A stretch of DNA of 64,000 nt from NORP240 sp038134485 (GCA_038134485.1 JAYPVG010000013.1:9282-73281), one strand, 5' to 3'; counted from the stretch's first letter, positions 8,799 through 18,841 are shown. Notes: generated by a model from the letters alone, not told the origin. Program-made: numbers and translations.

Positions 8799-10423
8799 AA
8801 ACTGGCTACTTGCGCTCTGCAGGCAAATGCCCAGCCATGCTCACAGGCTCTCCGATAAAGCTCCGATTGGGCCATATCCATCAGATTGAGGCCTCCCTGC
8901 CTGAGCATGAGCCGCAAATCGAGCTCGCGGGGGTTTTCGTGAGAAATGATTGAAGGATCCAGCAGGTTGACGCAGCCCGCCTGGAATTTGAGTTCGCAAG
9001 CTCGTGACAAATATCCCAGTGCAAGCTCACGATCCGGCACCACAATTTGTCCCTGAAGATAATGAATACCCAGTTCGTTACAGGCCCAGGCAGAATTATC
9101 ACCGCAGTACGTAGACTCCAGCTGCAACAATCGATCACAACTATTACTCAAACCGTCTGCGCAGGCCTGCTGCCAGAAAGGAATACTGTCACCAGTATGG
9201 CGACCATCGGTCTTGCCAAGCATAGACATGCTGCCAAAGATAAGAACCCAGACCGCCATGTGCGCCAGATTAGGTCGCCAGGCAGCCCATTTGTCGTTCC
9301 ACACATTCACCAGATTCTCGGAGCCAATAGATCGAACATAGCGGTCTATCCAGATAACGCTCAAATTGAGCAGCGGAACGCAGAGCAGCTTGTCGTAAAA
9401 CGTCGGGACACCCACTGCACCCAGTAATGAGTACAAAACGAATACCCCCAGACCGTAAAGCGCGCCAAATATAGTTTTCCCCAGTGGCGTCCGCGGCGAG
9501 GTCGAGGGATCGGTTACCAACAGGTGCAGTCCAAGAAAAACTGCAGCCGGAATCTCAGAGTCGATAAAATAGGGAACTCCGGACACCGCGGAGTAAATCG
9601 CACTGCCGCCGAAGAGCACTATTGCAGCCGTGCCCGCCACGAGGGTAATTGAAAAGAAATACATCACTACCAGTCCAATAAGGAACAGGAAGGTATAGAT
9701 ATTGGGCGCCAGAGTCAGGGTCGATGCGATTTCCCGCCCCCAGGTCAGATCAGTAGTTCCGGTTGCTATCAGCACCAGGGAAAACAGCCCCAGCGCAAAC
9801 GCGGAGGGGTTAAAGATATGTACTCTCCTGCCTTCCCGCTGCCAACGAACAAATTCTTTACCCATAAATCCGGCCGCGATCATCAGGAACTGCATGTAAA
9901 ACCAGTCGTCGCGAAACCACAGGAACAGGTTGATGCTGAAAATAATGGGAATTGGTCCGAAACCCAGCGTGTACTGCTCCCTTCTGTTCCAGGCCAGCAG
10001 CATGTCGAAACTGTAGGCAAACAATATCTGCCCTAACAGCAACCACAAATGCTCATATACCGGCTGCCAGAAATAGCCCCAGTAGAGATAAAGACTGCCC
10101 TGCACCATCGCCTGAATATAGTGCTGGGGCCGCAATACTATATCGAAGGCGCGGGCAGTTCCCTGGCTCCTGAAAAGCAGAAAACTGTAACCCGCCCAGG
10201 CAGCGATAAACAGGGACGCGCCCCAAAATGACCAGGCCAACGTAGGATTGAGCTGAACTCGTGGACTCAGTGACAGGGTAAAAATGGCCGCGGCCAGCAA
10301 CAGCGGAATCAGCATGGGTTGCAGAGAACTGGTGGTCTTCTGGAGCGTCACCGCCCCAACGGGGGAGCTGATCTGAGGAGCTGCTGATGATTTCCTGCTG
10401 CGCCGTTTCTTGCCTGCGGCCAT
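8795..10423 (-). CDS. RnfD/NqrB-like membrane protein with C-terminal Sel1-type repeats
   Basis: A 542-residue protein. Residues 35-400 hold about nine to ten transmembrane segments with motifs of the NqrB/RnfD-type family found also in UnbU-like proteins: VHIFNPSAFALGLFSLVL and HLLVTDPSTSPRTPLGK. The C-terminal ~120 residues are soluble, with paired cysteines (ACADGLSNSC, ACNELGIHYLQG, ACELKFQAGC, ACEHGWAFAC) typical of Sel1-like alpha repeats. The fusion suggests a redox or ion-coupled membrane subunit with a protein-binding tail, probably periplasmic given the disulfide-type pairs. The NqrB-type covalent flavin threonine motif was not recognised. The N-terminus is Arg/Lys-rich (KKRRSRK). 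AGGA precedes the ATG. Its stop overlaps the start of the FGE-like gene. Confidence 0.75.
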   Translation of the reverse strand: MAAGKKRRSRKSSAAPQISSPVGAVTLQKTTSSLQPMLIPLLLAAAIFTLSLSPRVQLNPTLAWSFWGASLFIAAWAGYSFLLFRSQGTARAFDIVLRPQHYIQAMVQGSLYLYWGYFWQPVYEHLWLLLGQILFAYSFDMLLAWNRREQYTLGFGPIPIIFSINLFLWFRDDWFYMQFLMIAAGFMGKEFVRWQREGRRVHIFNPSAFALGLFSLVLIATGTTDLTWGREIASTLTLAPNIYTFLFLIGLVVMYFFSITLVAGTAAIVLFGGSAIYSAVSGVPYFIDSEIPAAVFLGLHLLVTDPSTSPRTPLGKTIFGALYGLGVFVLYSLLGAVGVPTFYDKLLCVPLLNLSVIWIDRYVRSIGSENLVNVWNDKWAAWRPNLAHMAVWVLIFGSMSMLGKTDGRHTGDSIPFWQQACADGLSNSCDRLLQLESTYCGDNSAWACNELGIHYLQGQIVVPDRELALGYLSRACELKFQAGCVNLLDPSIISHENPRELDLRLMLRQGGLNLMDMAQSELYRRACEHGWAFACRAQVASL

Positions 10424-10794
10424 TATGAAAATTCCTGCTGATGTGAGTCTTGAGTGCGAGAAGCATAAACCACCTTATCGCCTAATTCAATTTGACGGCA
10501 AAGGCTTAAACCGTTGGCCAAAAAGGTTTTTTTGAATCACCACCGGGGCGACGCCAATCCTTCTCATGAGCGTAGCTTCTCAACTTGAAAGAACCAGTGA
10601 TGTGACAAGATGAGCCAGAAAGTGGCGAAATTCACTCACCGCAGACCCGGGCGTAAATTCATTTTGAATAATAGTATCAATTGGTTATGAAACTGGCACA
10701 ATTTCTGAATGGACCCAGCGATATAATCAGATACCTGATTCACACTTATCTGCAATGACAATTAAGAACGCAACGAGAATTGGAGAACGGCATA
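10424..10794. other. divergent intergenic region
   Basis: This 371-bp gap separates the RnfD-like gene from the divergent gene at 10795. A TATAAT at 10722-10727 is described separately. I see no small gene or repeat in the rest. Confidence 0.5.
10722..10727 (+). promoter_or_regulatory. putative -10 TATAAT before the 10795 gene
   Basis: A consensus -10 hexamer lies 68 bases before the ATG. No good -35 is found at 16-18 bp, so this is a candidate only. Confidence 0.35.
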
Positions 10795-11364
10795 ATGACC
10801 GACCATGAACAGGAAACCAGTAACCATCGCGACAATGAACCTTCTGAGCATGAATTCCAGGGATTCTCCAGCGATGGCAGAAAGACTGCGGAAGCCGAGG
10901 CAGAGACAGAAGCGAAGGCTCACACGCAACAACAAGAGCATAAGATTTCGGGAAAGCTGGGGAACCGAGATAATCGAGAAAATCAGAACATCTGGCCCCA
11001 ACTTCGCAAGCTACTGGTTTTTCAGTTCAAGTTATACATCGATGCTGCACGGGACCTGTTGATGAGCCCGATGTCGATCGTGGTGTTTATTATCGACGTG
11101 GTGCAAGGCAACCAAGATAAAGACTCTCTTTTTGAATCGCTGTTGCAGATAGGGCGCAGGACGGAGAAAGCCATCAACCTGTTTAACCAGCACAATGTCT
11201 CTGACGAAAACATTCGGGGTATAGACTCAATTCTCCTGCATGTGGAAGACGCGGTACGGAGGGAGTACACCGAAGGCAGCGTATCAGCCAATGCACGAGA
11301 CTCCATTGAGAAATCTCTCGACAGGCTGCGAACCAGCCTCAAACAGTCTGGTAAGAAAGACTAA
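10795..11364 (+). CDS. hypothetical protein with charged N-terminus
   Basis: A 189-residue product from the ATG at 10795, which has GGAGAA 8 bases upstream; an in-frame TTG at 10780 is disfavoured. The first ~60 residues are hydrophilic and Glu/Gln-rich (EAEAETEAKAHTQQQEH), probably disordered. One amphipathic to hydrophobic stretch at about 93-106 (MSPMSIVVFIIDVV) could be a membrane association segment. The rest is helical and ends in a Lys-rich tail. No signal peptide and no recognised family. It stands alone with its own terminator. Confidence 0.65.
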   Translation: MTDHEQETSNHRDNEPSEHEFQGFSSDGRKTAEAEAETEAKAHTQQQEHKISGKLGNRDNRENQNIWPQLRKLLVFQFKLYIDAARDLLMSPMSIVVFIIDVVQGNQDKDSLFESLLQIGRRTEKAINLFNQHNVSDENIRGIDSILLHVEDAVRREYTEGSVSANARDSIEKSLDRLRTSLKQSGKKD

Positions 11365-11420
11365 TAACTCTCCACGGGAGCCAAATGCCATTCGCTCACC
11401 ACTTTTCACACGCTCCATAA

Positions 11421-11455
11421 AAAAACGGCGATGATATCTCATCGCCGTTTTTCAA
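11421..11455. terminator. bidirectional terminator between convergent genes
   Basis: A perfect 14-bp stem AAAAACGGCGATGA / TCATCGCCGTTTTT with a TATC loop serves the 10795 gene on the plus strand and the TonB receptor on the minus strand. Confidence 0.9.
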
Positions 11456-11504
11456 TTCCGGTAAATATGAGGCGGCTGCGCCTCAACCTACCGTCAGTGA
11501 CGCC

Positions 11505-14500
11505 TTAGAACGACCACAGTGCGCGGGCATACCAGCGACGACCTCGGCCATCAAAAACCTGGGCGTCATACTGCAGGGCACCTTCCTCGTACCGAGGAAT
11601 CTCTGCATTGAACGCATCCAGCAGGCCGACTGTGAAGCGGGTCGTACCCCAGCTCGCGTTGTCCCAGTCGTGGGAATAGTTGTACTGAAAATCCCAGCTG
11701 TCGTAGCTATCGATCTTGCGAGTCAACAATCCACGGCGGAAGTCGCTGGAGGTCTGGTAGGAATTGTCATAAAAGAGGTTCTGATAGGAACCAATATGAC
11801 GGTTGATCGCAGTCACACTGTGACGGTCTCTGGCCCAGGACAGGGTCAGACGTCCCTTGTTATCAGGAAGCGATCGCACCAGGTTGTTGTCGCCGGTAGT
11901 TCCCGCGGCATCAAAAAGCCCCGTATCCAGAAGACCTTTCTCCAGCCCGGGCACGTCACTGATTTCGTACTGACGCACATGGGTGAAGTCGATGCCTGCC
12001 CGGAAACGACCCCAGTCGTTATCCCAGTTATAACCCAGCTTGACATCAACACCGTCCGCTTCTATCTGACCGGCGTTGATTGCGCTCAAGGTGAGCGTGA
12101 TCAGACTCGCATTGGTAACACCAAAGGCCCGCTGAATCCCGTTTACGTAGTAGGCACGGGGGTCCACGACACAGTTGAGACGTTCCGGTGAGTCTGCGCC
12201 GTACTGCGCTGTGAGAGCATCGGGGTCACAGGCGTAGTAAGGATTCGGCCAGGCGCTCTGATTAGCAGGAATGGAGTTATTGTAAATGTAGTTACTCTTG
12301 TCCTGCGAGGCTGCCACGAAGGCCTCAATTTCCGGCTTGAGGGCCGAGATTGGCGGTTCGGGCAACACTCGGTCTCGCACATCGAAACGCCAGAAGTCTG
12401 CCTGCACACTCAAGCCCTCGAGGGCCCCGTCTGGTGTCCATATAAATCCGGTGCTGTAGGTGTCGGCGTATTCGTTGCCCACATCCGGAGCTGGTCCACC
12501 CAAAGTGTAGGTGAATTCGGTCTCGGAATTGTCATCCGTCGGTGTATCACCCTCACCTCGATACGGATCCACCAAACCGGCTCGCACCTTCTGATTGGAA
12601 ATCGGATCTCGGAAGACCACACTCGAAGATTCAAGACCCTGCTGGATAATCGCGATATTGGGTGCCCTGAAGGATTGCGACCAGGATGCGCGCATTAACA
12701 GGGTGTCAACAGGGCGCCAGCTCAACGCGACTTTGGGTGATACTTCGCTACCCACATTGCCACCGTAATCCTCATACCGCAAGGCTACCTGGCTTTCTAC
12801 GTTTTCCCAGAAAGGTATGGAAAATTCCGTAAAGACCGCAGTCGTGTCCCGATCGAAATCATACTCAAAGGAGCAAAGCGCACACTCAAAATTGTTCGCA
12901 ACCTTGTGATAGACCGTCTCAAAACCATTAGCCTCGGTGGGCCATTCCAGAATTCGCTGTGGCAAACCTGGTATATTCAGGTCATTCGAATGAGACAAGG
13001 TATTCCGATTGCGGTACTGCGCGCCGAACGCGAATTGCGCCATACCACCGCGCATTTCAAACAGCTCGCCGGATACTACCGCATCAAATACTTCAAGCTT
13101 GTTGCGCTTGTCGGTTCGCAGCACTTCGAGATTCATCCAGTCCATCAGTTCCCGAGGGTTTGCCAGGGACGGATCCGTCAGCGAAGTCAGGTATGGATTG
13201 TAGAACATACATCCATCCTGGCCTTGATTCGTGCTCGTCAGTGCATAGGACAGACTTTCTCGGGTCGTGAACACGAACTCGGGGAAGAATGTCTGGATAA
13301 GCCCGGGCGCATAGTAATCCCAGGCCGAAGGAACTGCTGCCAAAAACGGGTATGGAGAATTCTGGGCATCAACAAAGTTGAAGTCTGCGACGCCATTGGG
13401 GGTACAGTTAGGACCACCCAGTCCATTCGCCGCCATCTCGGCCCGCTCCCGGTTGAAGGTCCTGTAACTGGCTTCCAGGCTTGATTCGCTGAATGCGTAG
13501 CTGACATCGTAGTCAAGAACCCGGCCACCAAGCTCGAAATCACCCCGCAGCCCCACCTGGAAACTGCCTGAATTGGTCTCCGTGGTATTGAATTCACCAC
13601 CGACGCGCGGCAGTCCGTCGCGCACAGATTGGTAGGACGCTACGTTTGGTCCGCCATTGTAACCGGCCACCGGTGCGTTGGGGATGCTGGTTGGCGGAAT
13701 GAGACCAATCCGGTCAGCGAAGTAACCCAGCTCAAGTGGAGCACCCACCGCGTACCCAATTCCGGGCGCAACCGGCGTCCTCCGGTACGCTCCCGGCTGC
13801 GCCAGGAATACCGTCGGGCCCCGCGATGCATTGTACCCGTCGTCAGCTCTTATGGTGGACAAATTAGAGTAATGCCCGAAAGCATAGAGTTCGGTACCGT
13901 CGTCAAACGCATGGTTCAGCGAGGCGGCAAAACTATTACGCTCTGTTTCGTTGGCGATAAACTGGTACTCCGAAGTGTCTTCACGACAGACTCCACCGCG
14001 CTCTCCCCGCTGCTCGCGCAGGGTACCTATTATTAGAGGGGTTCCGTCTGCTGAAGTTACCGTGCTACAGCCAGGATCGGTGAATACCGGATCAGGATCG
14101 CCGCCGTTAGCAACGTTGTACGCCATAACGTCAGTGTTCAACCAGCCCGGTGCCAGCTGCGCACCAAAGGCAGGAACTGCGATTAGGGTTCCAGCCGAAC
14201 CCACCGTGTCGAGAAATTGCGAGTTTTCATCGATGAAGTTGCCGTAGGAGACATTCACGGGATCGCGTTCGAAGCGTTCGGCAGACAATACGATATTGGT
14301 ATTGCCGTCACCGGAAGACCATCCCCATATTGCGCTCAAGGTGGCGTCGAATAGATCTCCAGCTGCCTCGATGCCCTGCAGGTCGCCGTAGAGCTCAAAA
14401 CCTTCAAATTCCGTCCGCATGATCACGTTGACCACACCGGCAACCGCATCGGCACCGTACAGTGCTGATCCGCCATCCGTCAGTACCTCAATACGCTCGG

Positions 14501-14954
14501 TCATCACCAGAGGAATGGAGTTCAGATCGACGAATTCGCCGCCAGTTCGGGTTGTGGCTCCCGCCGGCGCCATTCGCTTGCCGTTGATCAGTGTCAGCGT
14601 GGAGTTCTCGCCGAGGTTCCTCAGGTTGACGTTGGCAGTACCTTCTATCTGGCTATATTCACCTGGGTTCTCGCCAGACACCTGAGCGTTGGTTACTGAA
14701 CCCGAGTTGATTTCCAGGTTCTTAATCACGTCCCAGATTACAGCCGCGCCCTGAGCTTCAATGCTCGCGCGATCCACGACCTGAACCGGAGACGGCGCGT
14801 CGAGAGGCGTACCCCTGATGAAGGAACCTGTGACAATAACCTCTTCTATCTCTTCTTCGTCCTGCTGCGCCATCGCAGGCATCACGAATGTGGATCCAGC
14901 TAGCATCACCGCGAGCGTCACCGCTCTGCGTTTGCCAGGATAATTGTTGCGCAT
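11505..14954 (-). CDS. large TonB-dependent outer-membrane receptor
   Basis: A 1149-residue receptor, longer than most of the family. It has a signal peptide (about 1-29), a TonB box EEVIVTGSF right after an acidic stretch, a plug domain with NLRNLGENSTLTLINGKR and the plug motif GGSALYGADAVAGVVNVI, a long beta barrel, and a C-terminal aromatic residue (ARALWSF) as expected for BamA insertion. The plug sequence resembles receptors of the oligomer or polymer importing type in Sphingomonas, Shewanella and Alteromonas rather than siderophore receptors, but no substrate enzyme is next to it, so the substrate is unassigned. A strong AAGGGGG site precedes the ATG. It is convergent with the small gene at 10795 and divergent from the HD-GYP gene. 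Confidence 0.92.
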   Translation of the reverse strand: MRNNYPGKRRAVTLAVMLAGSTFVMPAMAQQDEEEIEEVIVTGSFIRGTPLDAPSPVQVVDRASIEAQGAAVIWDVIKNLEINSGSVTNAQVSGENPGEYSQIEGTANVNLRNLGENSTLTLINGKRMAPAGATTRTGGEFVDLNSIPLVMTERIEVLTDGGSALYGADAVAGVVNVIMRTEFEGFELYGDLQGIEAAGDLFDATLSAIWGWSSGDGNTNIVLSAERFERDPVNVSYGNFIDENSQFLDTVGSAGTLIAVPAFGAQLAPGWLNTDVMAYNVANGGDPDPVFTDPGCSTVTSADGTPLIIGTLREQRGERGGVCREDTSEYQFIANETERNSFAASLNHAFDDGTELYAFGHYSNLSTIRADDGYNASRGPTVFLAQPGAYRRTPVAPGIGYAVGAPLELGYFADRIGLIPPTSIPNAPVAGYNGGPNVASYQSVRDGLPRVGGEFNTTETNSGSFQVGLRGDFELGGRVLDYDVSYAFSESSLEASYRTFNRERAEMAANGLGGPNCTPNGVADFNFVDAQNSPYPFLAAVPSAWDYYAPGLIQTFFPEFVFTTRESLSYALTSTNQGQDGCMFYNPYLTSLTDPSLANPRELMDWMNLEVLRTDKRNKLEVFDAVVSGELFEMRGGMAQFAFGAQYRNRNTLSHSNDLNIPGLPQRILEWPTEANGFETVYHKVANNFECALCSFEYDFDRDTTAVFTEFSIPFWENVESQVALRYEDYGGNVGSEVSPKVALSWRPVDTLLMRASWSQSFRAPNIAIIQQGLESSSVVFRDPISNQKVRAGLVDPYRGEGDTPTDDNSETEFTYTLGGPAPDVGNEYADTYSTGFIWTPDGALEGLSVQADFWRFDVRDRVLPEPPISALKPEIEAFVAASQDKSNYIYNNSIPANQSAWPNPYYACDPDALTAQYGADSPERLNCVVDPRAYYVNGIQRAFGVTNASLITLTLSAINAGQIEADGVDVKLGYNWDNDWGRFRAGIDFTHVRQYEISDVPGLEKGLLDTGLFDAAGTTGDNNLVRSLPDNKGRLTLSWARDRHSVTAINRHIGSYQNLFYDNSYQTSSDFRRGLLTRKIDSYDSWDFQYNYSHDWDNASWGTTRFTVGLLDAFNAEIPRYEEGALQYDAQVFDGRGRRWYARALWSF

Positions 14955-15335
14955 TTCAACCCCCTTGATATGGATTCTAATCCTATTATTAACGAGAATT
15001 GCTCTACTCTATCGACTGCGTAGTGCGAATCGGAAGAGTGGCCATAACCACGTATCTCTTCAGGCCGCCGCCAGTGTGAGCTGGCGCTAACGAAAAAAGC
15101 GATATAACCCTCGTAAGCGTCGCAGTATAGGCGATATCAATCAAGTGCTGCAATGTCTTTACGCTGGGCACTTGCGACGCTTTTGTCGCCCGTCTACATT
15201 TGGGATGTCGCAATAATTTCCGCGTTCCGGCCCGAAAATAGCCCACTTACTGCCATAAACGTGAATTGATCACTATTGGCAACTGCCTGGTGACGTGTAC
15301 AATCCTACTCTAACCTGTTTTACCCGGCGATCTGA
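14955..15335. other. divergent intergenic region
   Basis: This 381-bp gap lies between the TonB receptor and the HD-GYP gene. It holds a good promoter for the latter (15276-15303) and presumably one for the receptor. No small gene is convincing in it. Confidence 0.5.
15276..15303 (+). promoter_or_regulatory. sigma-70-type promoter for the HD-GYP gene
   Basis: TTGGCA (15276-15281) and TACAAT (15298-15303) are separated by 16 bp and lie about 32 bases before the start codon. Confidence 0.55.
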
Positions 15336-16619
15336 ATGGAATATCAACCTCCCGAAGTCGAGCGTGAACTCATCAAGGTGCATGCCAACGACATCAGTAT
15401 AGGCATGTATATGGCCTATCCTGATCGACCATGGTTGGACACATCTTTCCTCTTTCAGGGCTTTCTGCTCGATAGCGAATCCCTGCTGGAGAAAGTACGC
15501 GCAGAATGTGAATTCATCTACATCGACAAGGGGAAATCTCTGCGTGTGCGGCCGCCCAAAGTGGCTACGAGCATCCCGGCAGCAGTCAAGCCAGCCGAAA
15601 AATCCGTCATGTCGCCTATAGACAGACGGCGGATGAAAACTGCTGATCCCAAGCGATATGAGATCAAGGCACCCATTGAAAAGGCGTTCAGCACTGCGTA
15701 CAAATCACGCGAGATCACCAAAGACTCGATGAAAAAAGCTCTTGAGGAGGTGAAAACCGGCGAGGGTATCAACGTGACGCGGGTCAGGGGTTCAGTGAAG
15801 GCCTGCGTGTCCAGTATCGTGGAAAATCCCAATGCCCTGCTCTGGCTTAGCAGGTTGCGTAATCGACACGAATATACAGCGGAACACTGCATGAATGTCG
15901 GTATCCTGGCGATCGCCATGGGCCGTCACCTGGGGCTTGACGAAACAGCACTCGAAACCCTCGGACTCTGCGGCATGCTGCATGACATCGGCAAGATGCA
16001 GATCGACGAGGAAATTCTGAGCAAACCGGGTCGTCTCACCGAGGATGAATTTTCTGTAATCAAAGGTCATTGTGAGATAGGCAAGGAAATCCTTGAGAAG
16101 GATGCAAACGTGCCCAAGGAAGCCATTGAGGCTGCCTGGGGGCATCATGAACGTATCGATGGCCTGGGCTATCCGAGAGGCACTAAGGCCAATACCCTGG
16201 GACTGTACACGCGCATCATTTCCATCGTGGATGCCTATGATGCGATCACCACAAACCGCAGCTACGACCGCTCGCGGCCCGCCACCGAAGCAATCAAGAT
16301 CCTCTTTTCATGCCGCGACTCGCAGTTTGACGGCTGGCTGGTTGAGGAATTCATCGCCTGCCTGGGAATCTATCCGACCGGGTCACTGGTGGAACTTCGC
16401 AGTGGAGAAGGCGCGGTGGTAATAGACAGCAACAAGACCAGCAGGCTGTTCCCGAAAATTTCAATCGTGCTGGATGAAAACAAGCGATCTCGGCATCCCC
16501 TGATCGTCGACACCAGTAATTACCAGCAGCACCCGAGTGGCAGAACAATCAAGTCCGTACTGGACGAAAACGCGTACAATATCGACCTCGAGTCCGTCTT
16601 TTCGCAATTCCTGGACTGA
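15336..16619 (+). CDS. HD-GYP cyclic-di-GMP phosphodiesterase with N-terminal DUF3391
   Basis: A 427-residue cytoplasmic protein. The N-terminal ~100 residues match DUF3391 (VHANDISIGMYMAYPD and the FIYIDKGK segment), a common partner of HD-GYP domains. The catalytic domain spans about 170-350: HD at 216-217 in LHDIGKMQ, HHE near 269-271, and the signature GYP at 280 region in DGLGYPRG, then DAYDAIT. All metal-binding motifs look intact, so it should hydrolyse c-di-GMP to pGpG or GMP and influence motility or biofilm. There is no receiver or membrane domain, so the input signal is not evident. The ribosome site is weak. It is the only clear signalling protein in the window. Confidence 0.92.
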   Translation: MEYQPPEVERELIKVHANDISIGMYMAYPDRPWLDTSFLFQGFLLDSESLLEKVRAECEFIYIDKGKSLRVRPPKVATSIPAAVKPAEKSVMSPIDRRRMKTADPKRYEIKAPIEKAFSTAYKSREITKDSMKKALEEVKTGEGINVTRVRGSVKACVSSIVENPNALLWLSRLRNRHEYTAEHCMNVGILAIAMGRHLGLDETALETLGLCGMLHDIGKMQIDEEILSKPGRLTEDEFSVIKGHCEIGKEILEKDANVPKEAIEAAWGHHERIDGLGYPRGTKANTLGLYTRIISIVDAYDAITTNRSYDRSRPATEAIKILFSCRDSQFDGWLVEEFIACLGIYPTGSLVELRSGEGAVVIDSNKTSRLFPKISIVLDENKRSRHPLIVDTSNYQQHPSGRTIKSVLDENAYNIDLESVFSQFLD

Positions 16620-16644
16620 GCCCGGCAAATTGGCGCGGCCTAGA

Positions 16645-18795
16645 TCAAGGCAAACGATACGCGACGAGTGCCCCGGGGAAATCGGTTCTGGAACTGCCTA
16701 CCTGAACAACAATGTACTGCCGCCCCTCGTGCATGTAGGTCATCATTCCATATTGACCTGGCGCAGGCAGAGGCACGCTGCCCAGGACTTCACCGGTGAA
16801 TTTATCCCGGGCATTCAAGGTGAGTGGCGCATCCGGCATCATTTGCGCCATTCCCTCACTAAGCGCTCTGGTCTGCACCAATATGTCACCCATGGGCATC
16901 TGGATCGACCAGCCTTCGCCACCCGTGTTAGGAATTTCAATCCCCTGTAGCAACGGGTGGTTTCTAATCTCCTCCGGTGTCTCACCCACAGGCAGCGACC
17001 ACACCTTGTCACCGCCATTCATCTGGTAGGCAGTCAACTGGTTGTTCATTCTTTTATAGAGGGTAAGTCCGTCTATACGAGGCAGACCCCCTCCTCCACC
17101 CGGCAGCCACGCCGCCACAGTCGTCCCGGTGGTCGGAGTGCTATTGGGTGTCGCGCCGCCAGCGCCGGGTTCCGGATAATTGGGGTTGTCGCGATCGACT
17201 CCATTGGTAGGCTGCATGAATCCGGGTGCGGTGCAGGTGCGTCGATGGGAATTGAACATCAGCCCAGTATCTGGATCTGCAACCGGAGGATGCGGAATGA
17301 TGTTGCCTCCGCCCTGGCAACCTACGTTATTCAAAAACGGGTTGTCGTGGTTCTCCGGAAGCGCCGGCACGTAAAGCCCGCCGACTTGAAATTGGCTAAG
17401 AATTTCAAGCGCCTGATTTTTTAATTGAGGTGTGTAGTCGATAACGAAATCTTCGGTGATTCCGGTCAGAATGATCGGATCAACCGGCTCCGGCCAGGTC
17501 GGATAGGGCTGCGTTGGGGACGTGTAGTTACCTGGCACCTGCGTCTGAATTACCGGCCGATCCTCAATTGGCCAGATCGGCTCCCCGGTTTCACGATTGA
17601 AGGCAAACACGAGACCCTGCTTGGTATTCTGGATCAGCGCCGGTATCTGGCGACCGTCGATGTTCAGATCCATCAAGATGGGCGCGGTGGGTAAATCGTA
17701 GTTCCACTGATCACTGCGATGAATCTGGAAATGCCAGCGACGCTCTCCTGTTGCTACATCGAGGGCCAGCACACTGCCACCGAACAGATTGTCGCCGGGC
17801 CTGTGACCAGCGTAGGATTGCACAGTCGACGCATTGGTCACCATGTAGACCAGCCCCAATTCCGGATCAGCAGACGCCGGTGTCCAGGTCGAAATATCTC
17901 CGGACCAGCGCCACGCGTCGTTCTGCCAGGTCTCGTGCCCAACCTCTCCTGGCCTGGGAATGACATGAAATTTCCAGAGGAACTCGCCGGTTGCTGCGTC
18001 AAAGCCCATGATATCGCCCGGCACATTCTCTATTCGGGTCTGGCCGTAGCTTGGCTGATGCCCAACCAGCACAACCACCACGCCATTAACTACGATCGGC
18101 GGTGCCGAGGCGGTGACCATGCCCAGTTCACGAGGAATGCCATAATCCGGGTCATAGCTACCACCGGCGACCACGTAGTCCTGCCATGGTCCCCAACCAT
18201 CTACTAGTCTGGGGATCAGATCAATGACACCGGTTTCCGGGTACCCACCGACAGGGAAATCTGCACCCCAGTTTTCCAGAGGCTGACCAGTTTTGGCGTC
18301 CAGCGCCCACAGAAAGAATCCCGGTGTTGTAATATAAATCACGCCGCGTCCGTTAACTTCCGCATAAGCGACACCCTTGCCGTAAGCCTGACGGGGGGAA
18401 CGCTGGTGGCGAATGGTTTCCGGCTCTCTGAAGGTCCACAAAGTTTCACCGCTCGCGGGATCGATGGCGATTACCTGGCGGCGAGGCGTTGCCACGGTGT
18501 ATAACGTGCCGTCCACGTATATAGGAGTGGATCTAAAAAAGTAATCCAGATTGGGTCCAAAATTGTCACTGCGCCAGGTCCACGCAACCTCCAGGTCCTC
18601 GAAATTATCCCGATTAATCTGGTCCAGCGGCGACGAACGGGTATTACCCATATCGCCGCCCAGATAACGCCACTCGCCATTTTCGGTTCCGGGCAATCGC
18701 TGAGCCACGACTGTTATGGAACTAAAGGTTAATATTGCTGTCACCAATGCGGCGACTGCTCCTCGAAACTGCCTGACGGGTAGCACAATACGCAT
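16645..18795 (-). CDS. exported PQQ-dependent dehydrogenase, glucose-dehydrogenase-like, WNYD variant
   Basis: A 716-residue periplasmic quinoprotein with a signal peptide ending near VVAQ and an eight-bladed PQQ propeller (repeated ATGE-WxF motifs; GTLYTVATPRRQVIAIDPASG, LVFAFNRETGEPIW). The expected role is oxidation of an alcohol or sugar with electrons going to the respiratory chain. In relatives the WDxD motif holds the catalytic Asp; here the motif is WNYD (N365, D367), so the first Asp is Asn. No transmembrane bundle as in membrane GDH. AGGAG abuts an ATG at 18802-18804 too closely and sits about 10 bases before the ATG at 18795, so the latter is chosen. The 3' end is convergent with the HD-GYP gene 25 bases away. 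The DUF305 gene is upstream on the same strand. Confidence 0.85.
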   Translation of the reverse strand: MRIVLPVRQFRGAVAALVTAILTFSSITVVAQRLPGTENGEWRYLGGDMGNTRSSPLDQINRDNFEDLEVAWTWRSDNFGPNLDYFFRSTPIYVDGTLYTVATPRRQVIAIDPASGETLWTFREPETIRHQRSPRQAYGKGVAYAEVNGRGVIYITTPGFFLWALDAKTGQPLENWGADFPVGGYPETGVIDLIPRLVDGWGPWQDYVVAGGSYDPDYGIPRELGMVTASAPPIVVNGVVVVLVGHQPSYGQTRIENVPGDIMGFDAATGEFLWKFHVIPRPGEVGHETWQNDAWRWSGDISTWTPASADPELGLVYMVTNASTVQSYAGHRPGDNLFGGSVLALDVATGERRWHFQIHRSDQWNYDLPTAPILMDLNIDGRQIPALIQNTKQGLVFAFNRETGEPIWPIEDRPVIQTQVPGNYTSPTQPYPTWPEPVDPIILTGITEDFVIDYTPQLKNQALEILSQFQVGGLYVPALPENHDNPFLNNVGCQGGGNIIPHPPVADPDTGLMFNSHRRTCTAPGFMQPTNGVDRDNPNYPEPGAGGATPNSTPTTGTTVAAWLPGGGGGLPRIDGLTLYKRMNNQLTAYQMNGGDKVWSLPVGETPEEIRNHPLLQGIEIPNTGGEGWSIQMPMGDILVQTRALSEGMAQMMPDAPLTLNARDKFTGEVLGSVPLPAPGQYGMMTYMHEGRQYIVVQVGSSRTDFPGALVAYRLP

Positions 18796-18841
18796 GACTG
18801 TCATTCTCCTGAATATATTTTCTTTTTACCGGCTCGACGAA

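Noticed and set aside
15004..15246. An 80-codon minus-strand frame upstream of the TonB receptor
   Set aside because: No ribosome site and no recognisable protein features; the region more likely holds promoters.
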